Assembly (NCBI GenBank): GCA_030068075.1
Contig: CM057825.1
Location: 122,981,239-123,045,238, forward strand
Origin: Paguma larvata
Taxonomy: Eukaryota > Chordata > Mammalia > Carnivora > Viverridae
DNA length: 64,000 nucleotides
Direction: 5' to 3'
The notes beneath the pieces were generated by a model that saw only the letters and a program-made list of their open reading frames with translations, made no database searches and was not told the DNA's origin. This document shows, piece by piece, positions 33,431 through 45,239 of this stretch; position 1 is the first letter of the stretch; every line of letters starts with the position of its first letter. A program made the translations under genes and the position numbers.

Positions 33431-33464
33431 TTGACTCATTTCAGCACTTGACTCATTTCAGCAC
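33431..33464. promoter_or_regulatory. Exact 17-bp tandem duplication with AP-1 sites
   Basis: TTGACTCATTTCAGCAC occurs twice back to back. Each copy holds TGACTCA, the consensus AP-1 (FOS/JUN) site, followed by a TCAGCA half resembling a MAF element. Regulatory use is inference. Confidence 0.6.
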
Positions 33465-33549
33465 AGCATGGAGTATGGCTTCTGCTCAAGAAAGAAGGTG
33501 AAAATGCAGCACATCCCCCCTAAAGCCACCCCCTCTCCCCACTGAGTGA

Positions 33550-33790
33550 GGCAGGCTGCAGGCTCTGGGCTGGGTGACCTGGGTTCAAATCCTGACTCTG
33601 CTTCTTTCTTACTGACTTTGGACAAGTTGCTTCACCTGTCTGCACCTCAGTTTTGTCATCTGTAAACTGGATATACTAATAATAACTACCTCCTAAGTTT
33701 GCTATGAGGAATAAGCGAGTTAATACACAGAGGGGGCCTATCTGGGTATAGAGAAAGTGTCTGCTAATGTGTCGGAGTTATTGCTGTTGT
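33550..33790 (+). repeat. MIR, nearly complete
   Basis: 'ctgggttcaaatcctgactctgc', 'actttggacaagttgcttcacc', 'cacctcagttttgtcatctg', 'gttaatacacag'. Confidence 0.85.
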
Positions 33791-34069
33791 CATGGATGTG
33801 CAGGTTTGAGAAGCACTGGCTGACACCACCCTTCCAGCAGGAGCTACTGAAAAGAGGCCTGGAGCAAATCCAGCCTGAAAGAATCGTTTGAAGCTCATAT
33901 GAAACCCCCTTGGGACTCCTTTGAGGGACTGTGGGGGACCCCAAGGCCTTTCAGGAGGTATGACCACTGTTCGTAACGACCTCCTTACACTCAGCTTTGG
34001 GAGGCTATTTGGAATATCTGAGTTACCCAAAGAAGAGACTGGCAGAAACACAGAGAAAACAGCAGCTGA

Positions 34070-34290
34070 ATGGTTTAGCAGCTGAAAGCACAGCCATCCA
34101 CACTGCCCAGGTTCAAATCCCAGCTCTGCTAATTCCTAACTCTGTGTTTCCAATGAGTTAATGAAATTTCCCTGGGCCACAGTTTGACACAACTATAAAA
34201 TGAAAATGAAAATAAAAATAATAGTCCATATTTCATAAGGTGTTTGTTGGGTTTTCAAGAGATCTTTAACATGGTACAGTGCCCAATAAA
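34070..34290 (+). repeat. MIR fragment
   Basis: 'caggttcaaatcccagctctgc', 'ctgggccacagtttgac', then an AAAATG/AAAATA patch and 'acagtgcccaataaat'. Confidence 0.75.
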
Positions 34291-34539
34291 TAGGAGTGAT
34301 CCAAACTAGCAGATTAGGAGCAAGAGGGCCTCATGTGGTGGGAACAGCATGTGCAAAGGCCCGGAGGTGGAGAGAGAGCACAGGTGCAGGAATCAGTGAG
34401 GAGGCAAGGGGTGTGGGTGCAGCTGCCACAGGCTTGTCCTGGACTCACAGGTCTTCTCTTCACATATGGAGTGATGATGAGAAGGAAAGAGATTTCTGGG
34501 ACATTGGTAAATGACCTCGATTGTATCTGTGTCTCACCA

Positions 34540-34660
34540 GCTACATTTTAAGCCCTTCGAGGGCAGAGACCTTGTTTTTCCATCTTTGTACCCATAGCAC
34601 CTGCCACCATGCCCAGCACAGAGTGACAGCTGAGTTGGTGTTTATGAGATATTAAAAGTA
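34540..34660. repeat. L2-like 3' fragment
   Basis: 'cttcgagggcagagacc', 'cccatagcacctgccac'. Confidence 0.45.
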
Positions 34661-36000
34661 CTGGAAAAAGATCCAGACTAGGATTCTGGTACAGCTTTGG
34701 CCTTTACTGATTTTTCTCTAGGACCATGACCGAGTCATGCCATTGATGCTAAGCTTATGTTGGACCAAGAGAGATTATGAAAGGTACTTTAGAACTGAAG
34801 AAACAGAAGTCCAGAGGATAGGAAGAACATAGTTAAGGTGAAAAATTAAGTTAATAATAGTGTAAGGGATGCAACCATTCCCTCTGCTACGTCCAGTGCC
34901 CACTTCCACCTGATTTCTCACAGGGAAGAACAATAATGGATTTGCGGTGTGGCTGAACTTCATTTTCTCTGTAAGCTTGCATATTTATTGTCAATTCATC
35001 TCGAGACTCTATTCTTCCAAACCAACGTGAGGGTTAATAATAAGCACTTATAACACTGATATGAAGAAAACAATAATCCCATATCACGAATGAAGAGACC
35101 CAGCCTCAAAAGAGCTGAATTTACTTGCCCGAATTCACACACCTGGTAGGGAAGCTGCAGAGTCTAAATTCAAACTCAGAGCTTCCTGAATCCAAAACCC
35201 CTGTGCTTATCTCTAGGGAAAGTGGACTCTGGGTACTACTTAAGGCACTTTGCCCGGGGTGCAAGGCTTCTGTTGGAGGTCTGGAGTTCAGCCGCCACAG
35301 AAAGGCCTCCAGCACAGAAGGCTGTGATTCGACCATTCTGAAGGTTCAAGACATCTTGATGTGCCTGGCTACTTGGGAAAACCAATGAACACCTGAAACC
35401 CTTGAATTTTTTCCCTCTGTCCTTCTCTGAAGGGCAGTGGGCCTGTGATAATAACCTCATCTTTCACCACACCCCTGGCTGATCCGAATAAACAGAGGTC
35501 AAACAGAAATGCAGCTTCGCAGCTTTATAACTTACAATTGCTGGGAGACAGCAGGGCAGCAGGAGGTCAAGCTGTGGGCTCTGACATCAGGTGCAGCACA
35601 AAGGACCCTGGTCACCTTCTAGTTAAACAGCTTACAGAGTCTCTCCCCAATTTCCTACCTCCCAACCCCAATCCCCTTCAAGAAAATCAATGCTTTCATT
35701 TTGCTGGAACTGAAATTCACATTTAAATCCCTATTACATCATAAGAAATGTCCCATGCATCTGCACAGATTTACCAAATGTATTACTGTCTTTTGCATTT
35801 TTTTCCATAAAGATCTATATTAATCCAATATTGCTCCGTCTCCATTAAGGCACCTCCTTTAAAGGCTATTCTTGTATGAAGACTGCTGAAAAGCCTGCCA
35901 TTCTGCTCCCATTGTCAGCTAGAGAACTCTAGAAATAAATGGTAGGTACAATTTAGCGAGCACCTAAATATGGGCTATGTATATTATACAATGATAAATT
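34660..36000. other. Intergenic sequence; one MIR fragment
   Basis: About 35050-35210 is a reverse MIR ('cgaatgaagagacccagcc', 'ttcacacacctggtaggg'). The rest is unique-looking with no coding support. Confidence 0.45.
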
Positions 36001-36004
36001 ATGT

Positions 36005-36430
36005 TACTTAGGCTGTAAGTTTGGTTGCTAAAACAGAGACCCCCACATTACAGTGGTCAAATGATACTGAATTTTATCTCTCTCTCATTTAACTAGGAGT
36101 AAACTGTTTCAGACTGGTGTGGGGGCTCCAGGATGTCAGAAATCCCAGGTTCCTAATATCTTGCTGCTCTGCCATCTCCGGGTGTTGCCATCGCTCACCT
36201 TGTCCAAGACAATGCATCACTGCCTTTCAGCCAGCTAAGAGGGAGAAAGGAAATTCCCTTTCCCTTTAAGGACATGAACTTATAGATGGCATAGCTGCAC
36301 ACTGCCAATGAGCCAGAACTTAGTCAAGGACTACACCAGATGCAAAGGAGGCTAGGTATTGTAGTCTTTAATCCAGATGGCATGGACTCAGTTAGAAATG
36401 AGAGGTTCCATTCCTATAGAAGAGGATACT
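36005..36430. repeat. Dispersed ancient repeat, family not assigned (copy B)
   Basis: It shares ordered motifs with the blocks at 5.8-6.15 kb and 53.8-54.2 kb: 'ttttatctctctctcattta', 'caatgagccagaacttagtc', 'gtattgtagtcttta', 'cagatggcatgg'. Confidence 0.5.
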
Positions 36431-37130
36431 AGGGTAACACCAGCAGTATGTGACACACAAGAAGGTTCTAAATGAGACTAGACTCCAACATTTTTGAACC
36501 TGTGACAAGAACAGGATAAAAATAAATTTCTCTGACAAAAGAACAGCTTAATCCAGACTAGGATGTCCATGCCTCATTTCCAACTTCACTTAATATGAAA
36601 TAACCCAAAATATGGGATGTCAGATGGTTCTCTCTCTCTGGTAGGGACAGATTACACCACAGTGGGTCCGGGGATGGGGTTTCCCCTGAAGCAAAGGAAT
36701 ATTCCCACAGTCAAATCTCTTTGAGGGTTGGTTAATCCTAAAGCAAGAAATGAGGATTCTGAAAATAGACCTTAAATGAGACAGTTGGAAAATTGTCTCC
36801 TCTCTCAGAATAAGGGGTCAGTTTGGCCTCGACTGCACAGTATAGAAATGCCTAGGATATTTCTGGTGAGGGAAGGAGGGGAGGAGGCAACTCAGGCCCA
36901 GTCATGGAGAAGGAAGCTAAAAGAGAGAACAAAGCAAGGCAGTTAAGGGAAGCTGAGAACACATCTGGACCTGTTCAGTCATTGAAAATAATTTCCTATT
37001 TTGCTTCTTTTTCAACTAGTCCCAAATTGTCAGCAAAAGCTTGTCAATAGCCACATCTTGCTCTCTGTTCTAATATGGAGAATAAAGGCAAAGTGCTTCC
37101 CCCACACTCACAATGAAGCTAATCTGCCAC
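36430..37130. other. Intergenic sequence without supported features
   Basis: Non-repetitive sequence; 36950-37080 is AT-balanced and could be conserved, but nothing can be shown from one genome. Confidence 0.4.
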
Positions 37131-37560
37131 TCTGACCTTTCTTTAATTCTTCAACTACACCACATTCCTTCCTGTCTCAGGGCCTTTGCACACAACTTCT
37201 CCCTGCCTGGAATGCCTGCCCTGGCACCTTTGCCTATACACTCCTGCTCACCCTGAGCTATCATCTTGGATGTCACTTCAAGAAAACCCTTACAGACTCT
37301 CCTAACCCTCACTTCCCCAGACTCAGTAGATTCTTTTTGACACTCTTCCTAACTCTCTAACATTGTGTTCATTATTTGTAATAGCATATTTATTCATGGA
37401 ATTGTTTCATCACTGTCCTTCTTCTCTACTAGATTATAAATACCACAGAGGTCAGGATCCATGTCCAGTTTTTCTCACTCCTGAATGTCCAGCACCTAGG
37501 ACATTACCTGGCACATGGTAGGTGCTCAGTTAATATGTGTTGAATGAATGAATGGGAATA
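37130..37560. repeat. L2 3' region
   Basis: 'ctcagggcctttgcacac', 'gcctggaatgcctgcc', 'tgtcacttcaagaaaacc', 'cagcacctaggacattacctggcaca', 'ggtgctcagttaatatg', ending tgaatgaatg. Confidence 0.8.
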
Positions 37561-37834
37561 GTGCCCCACTCCTGAGGCCCGAGTCACATGGGGGCTTTCA
37601 TCAGAGAAGACAGCTCGGCCACCGGAGTTTTGACCCTCATGGGGCTTTAGCAAGGAGGCAGCACTATGGTGGCAGGAGGGGAGACTGGGATAGAAACACT
37701 GGCAGTACATAAGGGTTCCTATGAGCCTCTCAGAAATACTTGAGGAGACACATTGGGACATAAGGGGCTTAACCTGATGGCTCTCATGTTTTTGTCGTTT
37801 GGATTATACACATGGAAACAATGTCATCTAAGTC

Positions 37835-37985
37835 TCTAATCATACTATGAGGGGGGTTTTATTTTTATCTCCATTAACAGATATAAAAACTAAGGTTCAG
37901 AAATGTTTGGAAACCACCCAAGGTCACACAATGAGTAAATGGAGGCTAGATCTGCCCATTTTTAGAGACTATCCTCACTCCACAT
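37835..37985 (-). repeat. MIR fragment
   Basis: 'aaactaaggttcagaaatg', 'ccaaggtcacacaatgagtaaatgg'. Confidence 0.7.
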
Positions 37986-38479
37986 GCCTGCCAGAAAAAA
38001 AAAAAAAGAAGAAATGAGGGAAAACCCTTAGAAGTCAATTCACAGAAACAATTCCAATGGCAAATTTTTCCAGCTGATGGCTTCTCCATGAGGACTCTTC
38101 TTCTCTGTGAATGTCTTCCTGGCTAAGTGCTTCCAGGCTACCCTCTGAGAGCCTCCACCATTTAAACTTAACAATGATTACCTTTCATGAAGTTTGGTTT
38201 CCGTTATGTCTTTTGGTTTCTGCACTCAGACTCTCAGGTTTCCAAATCTTTGAAGGCTGTTACTGGGGCTTCCCTGAACTGCCTCTCTATCAGCAGCCTA
38301 CAGGAGATTTTTTTCTCTCTCCCTCTCTCTTAACTCACATAACAAGTGTGTTTCTGAGTTCTGTCCTCTGAAACATACAGCACTTCATCCATGACCCTCA
38401 AGGGTTAGCATCCCAAAAGGAACATGCTGAAATGGATCCAGTTTTTCCAAACGGGCAGTTTGGGTGTGTCTCTCCAAAA

Positions 38480-38800
38480 CTTCTAAAATGTGCATCTATT
38501 TCATCCAATATTTCCACTTCAGAGGGTTTGTCTCAAGAAAAAATCAGACAGACGTGCAAAGATATCAGATGATGGATTTTTTTTATAGACAGAAATGCTT
38601 GCAACAGTAAAAATATGGAAACAACCAGATATCAATAATAGATGATTGGTAAAATAGAGATGCAATGATATGCAATGTTGCCATCAGAAATGACAATGCA
38701 GACTTTTATTGCTTATGAATAAAGTTCACAGGGAGAAAAAGTAGGTTCAGAAGCTAATTGTAGAATATGATTTCATTTCTGTTAAGATACAGATTAACTG
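38480..38800. repeat. Old L1M/HAL1-type fragment
   Basis: 'acagtaaaaatatggaaac', 'taatagatgattggtaaaa', 'gatatgcaatgttgccatcag' follow the degraded LINE 3' pattern. Confidence 0.6.
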
Positions 38801-39080
38801 TTTATTTAACAAAATGTACTGAGTGGTTGCTATTTATCAGTTGCTATGCTAGGAGCTGGAGATATAGCAAGGAACAAAATACAGGCTATCCATGAGGAGA
38901 TAACCATCCACTGACACTCTCTGCTAGTGATCATTGTTGTCAGTGGCTCAAACTCTCTGAGCCTCAGTCACCTCATCAATCGAAAATGGATAATAACAGT
39001 TAGCTACAGAGATGTGGGAAGGTCAAGTATGTATGAATACAAGAGTTAAATAAATGTAAGGTATACAGTATTTATCATGC
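38800..39080. repeat. L2-like fragment then forward MIR
   Basis: 38805-38930 ('tgctatgctaggagctggag'). 38930-39070 ('caaactctctgagcctcagtc'). Confidence 0.55.
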
Positions 39081-39234
39081 CAAAATCTACTACTTACTAC
39101 TACTACCAATCCACCACGGATTACTGTGATTTTATGTAAAGACCCTTAGGCAGCATCTCAAATTCTAGTCTCAACACAACCATCAAATATCTATACAAAC
39201 GAGGGGAAATCACTGCATTCAGTCACTTTAGTTA

Positions 39235-39795
39235 GTTCTTCAACAAACCCTTACTGAGTACCTACTACGGGTCTTCCCACAGCTTGTAGGATTCTTTTTT
39301 AAAATTTAATATTTTTATTTATTGCCTATAGGATTCTATACCCTCTAGCTCCCTCTGCTTTCTGCTCCTACCCATTGGCCTACCAACACTGACCCTCTTG
39401 AAGTTTCTCAAACAGGTAGAGTTTGCTCCCATTTCAGGGACCTTGCTTTTGCTGTTTTCTTCTGCCTGGAATGTTCTCCCTCCTGTATGTCCTGACTGGA
39501 TCTATCTTTCCAGTCTCAGCTTAAGTATCTCGGTGAAATAAAATCCTGAGCATCCTAGGGCATCCTATACCTCCTGCTCATGACCCTATTTTATCACCTT
39601 CATAGCATTTACCACTATCTGCTATGATAAAATTAATTTTCTTGTTTATTATCTGTCTCCCCACTACAATGTAAGCTCCAGGAGAGCAGACACCTAGTTG
39701 GTATAGTTCATTGCTGTACCCCAGCTCATAAAACTGTACCTGTCACATAATGAATGTTTAATAAATTTTGTCAGATGAATGAACGAATGAAAGGA
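39235..39795. repeat. L2 3' region
   Basis: 'tactgagtacctactacgg', 'cttctgcctggaatgttctcc', 'tctcagcttaagtatctc', 'ctacaatgtaagctccagg', 'acctgtcacataatgaatg'. An AT-rich patch at 39295-39325 between near-copies of 'taggattct' may be a truncated insertion. Confidence 0.75.
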
Positions 39796-39799
39796 TGGA

Positions 39800-40630
39800 C
39801 ATGACTGGCCCTGGGCTAAAGGATGTAACAGTGAGCAATACACATACAATCTTTTATAATCATCACCTTGCGATGCCTGATTTCTCAGTCCTCCAAAAGG
39901 GAATTATTCCTGCCCCTGTCTTACCTGAGGAATCTTTATAGTTATGATACCGGCATTCATTAAAAATATGCACAACCCCTTATTTAGATCCTTTCTCCAG
40001 TACTCTCCTCCGCCAGAGTGCTGAGTAATTATCCTTTAGAATCTACAATGGCTCCAAATTTTGATTAAATGCCTTCTTGGCTTTTGAAATTCCAGGCCAG
40101 ACTATTAGGCTATATGCTCTGCTATGGCATTACCCAGCGCAGTGATTGACTGAGCCAGACTTTGTCCCCCTCTTACTTTGCAGCTATTTCGTTGAGTATT
40201 TTGATCCGGGTGAGAAGTATGACATTATTGATTTGCTCTGCTCCACTCACCAACTGCCTCATCTGCAAGAGCAGGAATCTTTATGGCTTCAATAATTTCC
40301 CAGAGTGCAAAGAACTCTTTTATATTTTTGCTTGGCGCTTTGCAATTCTGTAAATTTTTTATGGACTCTGAGGTTAAGTTTCATCCCTTGCTCTCAAGCT
40401 CATTGGAATGTCTGCTTGTGTTCCAAGAAAGAACCTGACCCTTTTGTACCCAGTCATGTCCCACTCCATCCTTCTCTTTAGAGAGGGAGGGAGAGAAGAA
40501 TAAGAAGAGATAAAAAAAAATAAATAAAATAGAGATTTAGAGTTAAATCCTATCCATTTTCTAACTCAAAAAAAAAAAAAAAGCAGTTCAGAAACATCTA
40601 GTGACTTGCCTAAAATAACACAGCTAATGA
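39800..40630. other. Mostly unique intergenic sequence
   Basis: 40130-40440 is non-repetitive and could be a conserved element. Poly(A) runs lie at about 40510-40530 and 40568-40582. A MIR end is visible at 40585-40640. Confidence 0.4.
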
Positions 40631-40639
40631 GTGGGAAAC

Positions 40640-40995
40640 TCTCTTTAGCTTCTGATGGTAGTCACCAATATTTTGGTTTTCTCCCTCCTGAGCACAAAGG
40701 AGAGGAGTCCTCTTCTCTGCCCCAAGAGGACATATGACTTGTTGCGGCCAATGAAATGTGAATGGAAAGGAACTGTGCCAATTCCAGGTGGATGTTACAA
40801 GAGCTGGCACATAATTCATCATGTCTTTCCCACCTACAGATGGTAGAGGTTCCATCTACTTGCATCCCCAAATGACCCCAGTGACCCAAGAATGACATGT
40901 ACTATAAGCAAGAAGTAAATTCTTGTCATTTTAAGCACTCGGATTTTAGCTGTTTGCTACTACACATAACCTAGCTCGTCCTAAGTGATATAGCG
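40640..40995 (+). repeat. Ancient LTR-like or DNA repeat, family uncertain
   Basis: 'aattccaggtggatgttacaag', 'agcaagaagtaaattcttg', 'tttagctgtttgctac', 'cataacctagctcgtcc' resemble a common mammalian interspersed repeat that ends with 'cataacctagcctatcctgac'. Confidence 0.5.
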
Positions 40996-41274
40996 TCTAA
41001 TTTCAGAGTTTCCCAGATAAGGTCATTTGGAAATCTTTAGAAAATAATTTTGGCTGAATGATCTGAAATATTTAGACAGGAAGAGGATCTAGGAAGTGCA
41101 GATGTTTTAAAATCACAGATTTACCTTGTATAGTTTTGTTCAGCCCAAGAATTGGGCTATCTATCTATTCAAATAACTATGGGGTTTCTGGTATGTTAAA
41201 ACATGTTATGGACTTCAGTGTATCAAAGCATTGCATATACTTCTCATTCTTGAGTGTTCTTGCCAAAAATCCCC

Positions 41275-41575
41275 AGTGAACTTTATTCATTCTGCAAGAT
41301 CCACATCACAATTCTTTCTACTAGGAAGACTTTTCTGACACCACTTTTTCCAAAGCACACTTAGCTTACTCTATCTTGGTGTGTTTATGACACTTTGTAT
41401 GTCTTTGTTTTTACCTACTGAGCATGTGGCGCTATAATTGCTGGTTCACATATATATCCAGCACTGGATTGTGAACTCTTTGAGGACAGGGGTCATGCCT
41501 CAGTCACTGCTAAAGCTCTAATTCCTGGCTCCTTGTCTATGCCCAATAAGTATTTGATTAATGAATGGTGTGATT
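41275..41575. repeat. L2 3' region
   Basis: 'attcattctgcaagatccac', 'tgtgaactctttgaggacagg', 'taagtatttgattaatgaatgg'. Confidence 0.65.
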
Positions 41576-41794
41576 CAATCTCACTATTCTTTAGGATTCA
41601 GCTTCCAACATCCCAGCATCTTAGCTTTCTATAGGGGAAAATGGTACTTAAAGTCCTAGAAACCAGGCTGAGCTGGAAGTCTGAGTAGGTGCTTAATTTA
41701 TAAACATACCTGGGTGGGTCAGTGGGAAAGGGGAGCTATTTAGTATCTTTGTGGCTGCTTGGCCTGGAAGAAGCAGAGACTCCATGGATATCTT

Positions 41795-41890
41795 AATATG
41801 TCTTAATGCGTTATTATGTGTTATATGTATAACTTAATGTGTTATTACGTGTTATTACATATTATATTATGTGTTAATATGTCAGTGATA
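41795..41890. repeat. Degenerate tandem repeat (ttaatgTGTTATTAcG-like)
   Basis: Unit of about 11-16 bases, 'gtgttattacgtgttattac', repeats with variants: tctTAATGCGTTATTATG, TTAATGTGTTATTACG, TGTTATTACAT, TATGTGTTAATATG. Confidence 0.8.
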
Positions 41891-42590
41891 GACAGCTACC
41901 AAGACTGGCTTGCTTAGGAAAGCAAATATCACTTAATGAGCAGGAATCATCCTCTTAGAAGTCCCCAACATAATTATGCCAGTGGGGATATCCTCCTTCT
42001 CTGCTTGCATTTCAAACATAATAAATCGTATGCTACCCTCGTGAGCCCAATGCTTGGATCTCAATGATGGAGCATAAGAAGCCTCAAGCTGTGTAGCATG
42101 GCCTGTCATTTCTGCAGCAACACTAACACCACTGATTTGTGGAAAGTAACCCCAAGTCAGCTGAGCCTTCAAATGGCCACCTCCCCTCTTGGTTACCCTC
42201 CTTGTCGTGCTTGTGTCTGCACATAGCCTGGGCTTTCTGCATTGGCTTCCTCAACCACATATGACATACTCCATATTTTCCACTTTAAACATTTATAGCA
42301 AACTTAGAGGGAAAATATTCTCTTTCAACAGGCCTTCTAATTTAATTTAGCAGTGAAGGTCAGAGCAATGAATGCTCTGCAAAAGAATTCCTCTCCTCAT
42401 TTTCAGCCCATGGCAACCAAAATCAAGGGCAGGAAGTCTAGAATCCTTGTACCCAGTTTCATCTTCCATGCTCTCCACTATCCATCACCTGACTGCCCCA
42501 TAAGGGGGAAAAACAGCTGAGAAACTGCTTTTTAATAGATTTATAGTATTTTTCTGATTATTAAAATGCAATTATGAAAATCCCTTGCAA
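41890..42590. other. Intergenic sequence without supported features
   Basis: Unique-looking; no coding support for the 79-codon opposite-strand frame. Confidence 0.4.
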
Positions 42591-43035
42591 TAAGTTCGGG
42601 ATACATATAAAAGTATATGGAAGAAAATAAGGTCACCTTTACTCCACCACCCAGAAATAATGATTACTAACAATTTAGTGTCTAATATTAGATCTTTCTT
42701 CCAAAAAAAGGATTATATTATTTCTTACTAAAATGGATGTATTATGGATACCATTTTCCAAACTCCTTTTGTTCTAATTATAATTATAATATGGAAGTCT
42801 TTCTGGTGTGGGAGTGTATATGTTTGCCTAACATGTTTCTTAACAGCTGCATAATATCACTGGACACTCAGGCTATTTCCATTTGTTCATTATTACTTAA
42901 AACATAATTTAAAGATGTTGTGACTATCCTTCTACAGAAAGATGAGTATTCTTCTTTTATTCTCTCTTTCATATAAATTTCTTGATATGGAATTGCTATT
43001 CCAAAGGATACAGGTCTCTTAAAGACCTTTTTTCA
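42590..43035. repeat. L1M-type 3' fragment
   Basis: 'taacaatttagtgtctaata', 'ccattttccaaactcc', 'acagctgcataatatcac', 'actcaggctatttccatttg', 'gatatggaattgctattcc'. Confidence 0.65.
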
Positions 43036-43600
43036 GAAAAATCCTAGAATAATTTCATGTACCTATTCTTCCAGATGAATTTTAGTAATGTCAACTAATA
43101 AAGAAAATTCTGCTAATATATTTATACTGCATAACATTTATATAATTAGGGATAAACTGGCATGTATCCAACACTGAAAACACAGATTTCATTTATTAAA
43201 CTCTTATAGGCTTCAATAAAGATTTGTAATGTCATACAACACAGCATATATACATTTTTTATTGAGTTTATATCTAGACTATTTTATATTTTTATTATGA
43301 TCAATATTTTATTCTAATTTTATTTTATTACTGATTTTTACTGATATGTAGGAAATTTATTGGGTATTTTTGTGTATATTTTGTACTTGCAATTGTTTTT
43401 GAAGATGATTATTTGGTGGCTAAAACCATCTCATTGTACTTCACGGTTTCAGTTGTATTAGAAATAGGCATAAATCATGCAAACTCATTTGGAAACTTCA
43501 CTGATAAAGTGGCTGTGTCATTTGGAAAGTTCACCAAGGATAGTTGTAGTGATGTGTTCTTTATTTTTTGTATTTTATGGTGCTTTGAAATTTTAAGGCC
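43035..43600. other. Very AT-rich unassigned block
   Basis: About 75% AT over 43080-43400; likely decayed LINE, but I could not place it. Confidence 0.4.
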
Positions 43601-43601
43601 T

Positions 43602-44050
43602 TGCTAACCTGGGAAAGACTGGCCCTCCTAGGGCTAGCTAATTCCTAGAGAGAGCAAACTACTAGCCTTCAAGCAAGCACAGCTTTCATAAGCAAACCAA
43701 CCAATCCAAAAACCATGCCCCCCAACCACCTTCTTAAACTCCTAGTGATTCCCCTGTCCTTTTCTACCCATGGCCTGGTATGAGACAACTCGGGACAGCT
43801 CCAACATCCTAGAGCACAGTGAAATTATTCAAACTAGCTAATCCTAAACCTGCTTGCCATGCCTCACCTGTTTCTTCCCATGAACCCACAATAAAGGCTC
43901 ATGCCCATGTCTTCCTCCTGCTCTTCTGCCACGTGACCAAGCCTGGTGCTTCCCCATGGGATGGCACACCTTCTTCTCTTGGGAACTGAGCAACAAACTG
44001 TCTTTTCATTGGCAGTTGTCCCCTGATCTGCTGGCCTCACCATAGTCGAA
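43602..44050 (+). repeat. Probable solitary retroviral LTR (ERV class I-like)
   Basis: It looks like U3-R-U5 in layout: TG start at 43602, CCAAT-like 'accaaccaatcc', AATAAA at 43890-43895 followed by 'ggctcatgcccatgtc' and a C/T-rich U5-like stretch with 'gaactgagcaacaaactgtc'. No primer-binding site, polypurine tract or viral gene remnant was found nearby. Boundaries and family are inferred. Confidence 0.5.
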
Positions 44051-44149
44051 TAATAATAACATCTATATTTTAAAACAACAGTTTTAATAAACTATCAGAA
44101 ATTCTGATACAGGAGCAAGAGGCTGGGCAGATTATCATGGGGTTGAATT

Positions 44150-44350
44150 AAACTGCTTGGCTTGGTGCTGTGTGTCCTCAGACAAGTATCTCATTCCTCT
44201 GATCCTCCATTTCTCTCCAGAAGGTGGAGGTTCTGAGAAACAGAATGACTCGCTGAAATTCACACAGGCAGTGGGTAGCTGAACTGGGATTCAAACCCAC
44301 ATGAGTCTGAACCCAGGCCCATGCCACTAAATTACAATGCACTTCACCTC
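44150..44350 (-). repeat. MIR fragment, with 5' part in forward-like order
   Basis: 'gaactgggattcaaaccc' and 'ctgaacccaggcccatgcc' are the reverse MIR end. Confidence 0.6.
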
Positions 44351-44527
44351 ATTGTGATGTATGAGTGTCCTGCAGGGCCACAGCCACAATTTTGAGTCCC
44401 TGATATCATCATCCAGCTCAGAAGCCAGAGTCTAAGATGCAGAAGAGAAGGAGAAAAGGTGCGTCCTTCCACAAGTCGAAGGCTATCATTCCCATTAAAT
44501 GAGGGTCCTAGTAAGTAGGACTCTTTC

Positions 44528-44752
44528 TTAAAAAATATTTTTTGTGTTTATTTATTTTTAAGAGATGGAGAGAGAGAGAGACAGAGCATGAATGGAGGAG
44601 GGGCAGAGAGAGGGAGACACAAGGCCTGAAGCAGGCTCCAGATTCCAAGCTGTCATCACACAGCCAGACACAGGACTCGAACTTGTGAACCGTGAGATCA
44701 TGACCTGAGCCAAAGTCAGACACTCAACTGACTGAGCCAACCGAGGTGCCCC
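44528..44752 (-). mobile_element. Felid CAN-SINE
   Basis: 'tgtgtttatttatttttaag' to 'gagccaaccgaggtgcccc'. Flanks 'taggactctttctt' and 'atggactcttatt' may be a decayed target duplication. Confidence 0.93.
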
Positions 44753-45049
44753 GGCTGGCAAAATGGACTCTTATTGGTTGATTGGGGTTATTTTGAAGCC
44801 AAGACATGCTTTACATACCCACTGCATCATGGAACACGATGGCACTTGAATAAATAGAAGAGCAACAGCAAGAGATCTACCTGGATTAAAATGTCCACTC
44901 TGTGATTCATGAGCAGCTCTAAGGACCCACAGCCTCTGTTCAGCTCTTGTGGGATGTGCACAAAACGAAGAACCATGCAGGTCCTTCTTTACATGCACTT
45001 AGCAACTACCCAGAGCTAACTTTCTGAAGAATTCATAATCACAAATTCA

Positions 45050-45230
45050 TGTAAACCACAAAACAGCTCTGTAAGAAAACAAGTTATTACTTCCATTTTG
45101 CAGACTAGGAAACTAGGATTAAGAGAATAAAGAATCTAACTCAAGGTCATAAATCTAAGTAGTAGAAGAGTCAGAATTTGAACCTAAGCCTACCTGGCTT
45201 TTAATCACTTTGCTCTACTGTATCTGTTTT
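45050..45230 (-). repeat. MIR fragment
   Basis: 'ccattttgcagactaggaaactagg', 'aaggtcataaatctaag', 'gaatttgaacctaagcc'. Confidence 0.8.
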
Positions 45231-45239
45231 GGGATTCTT

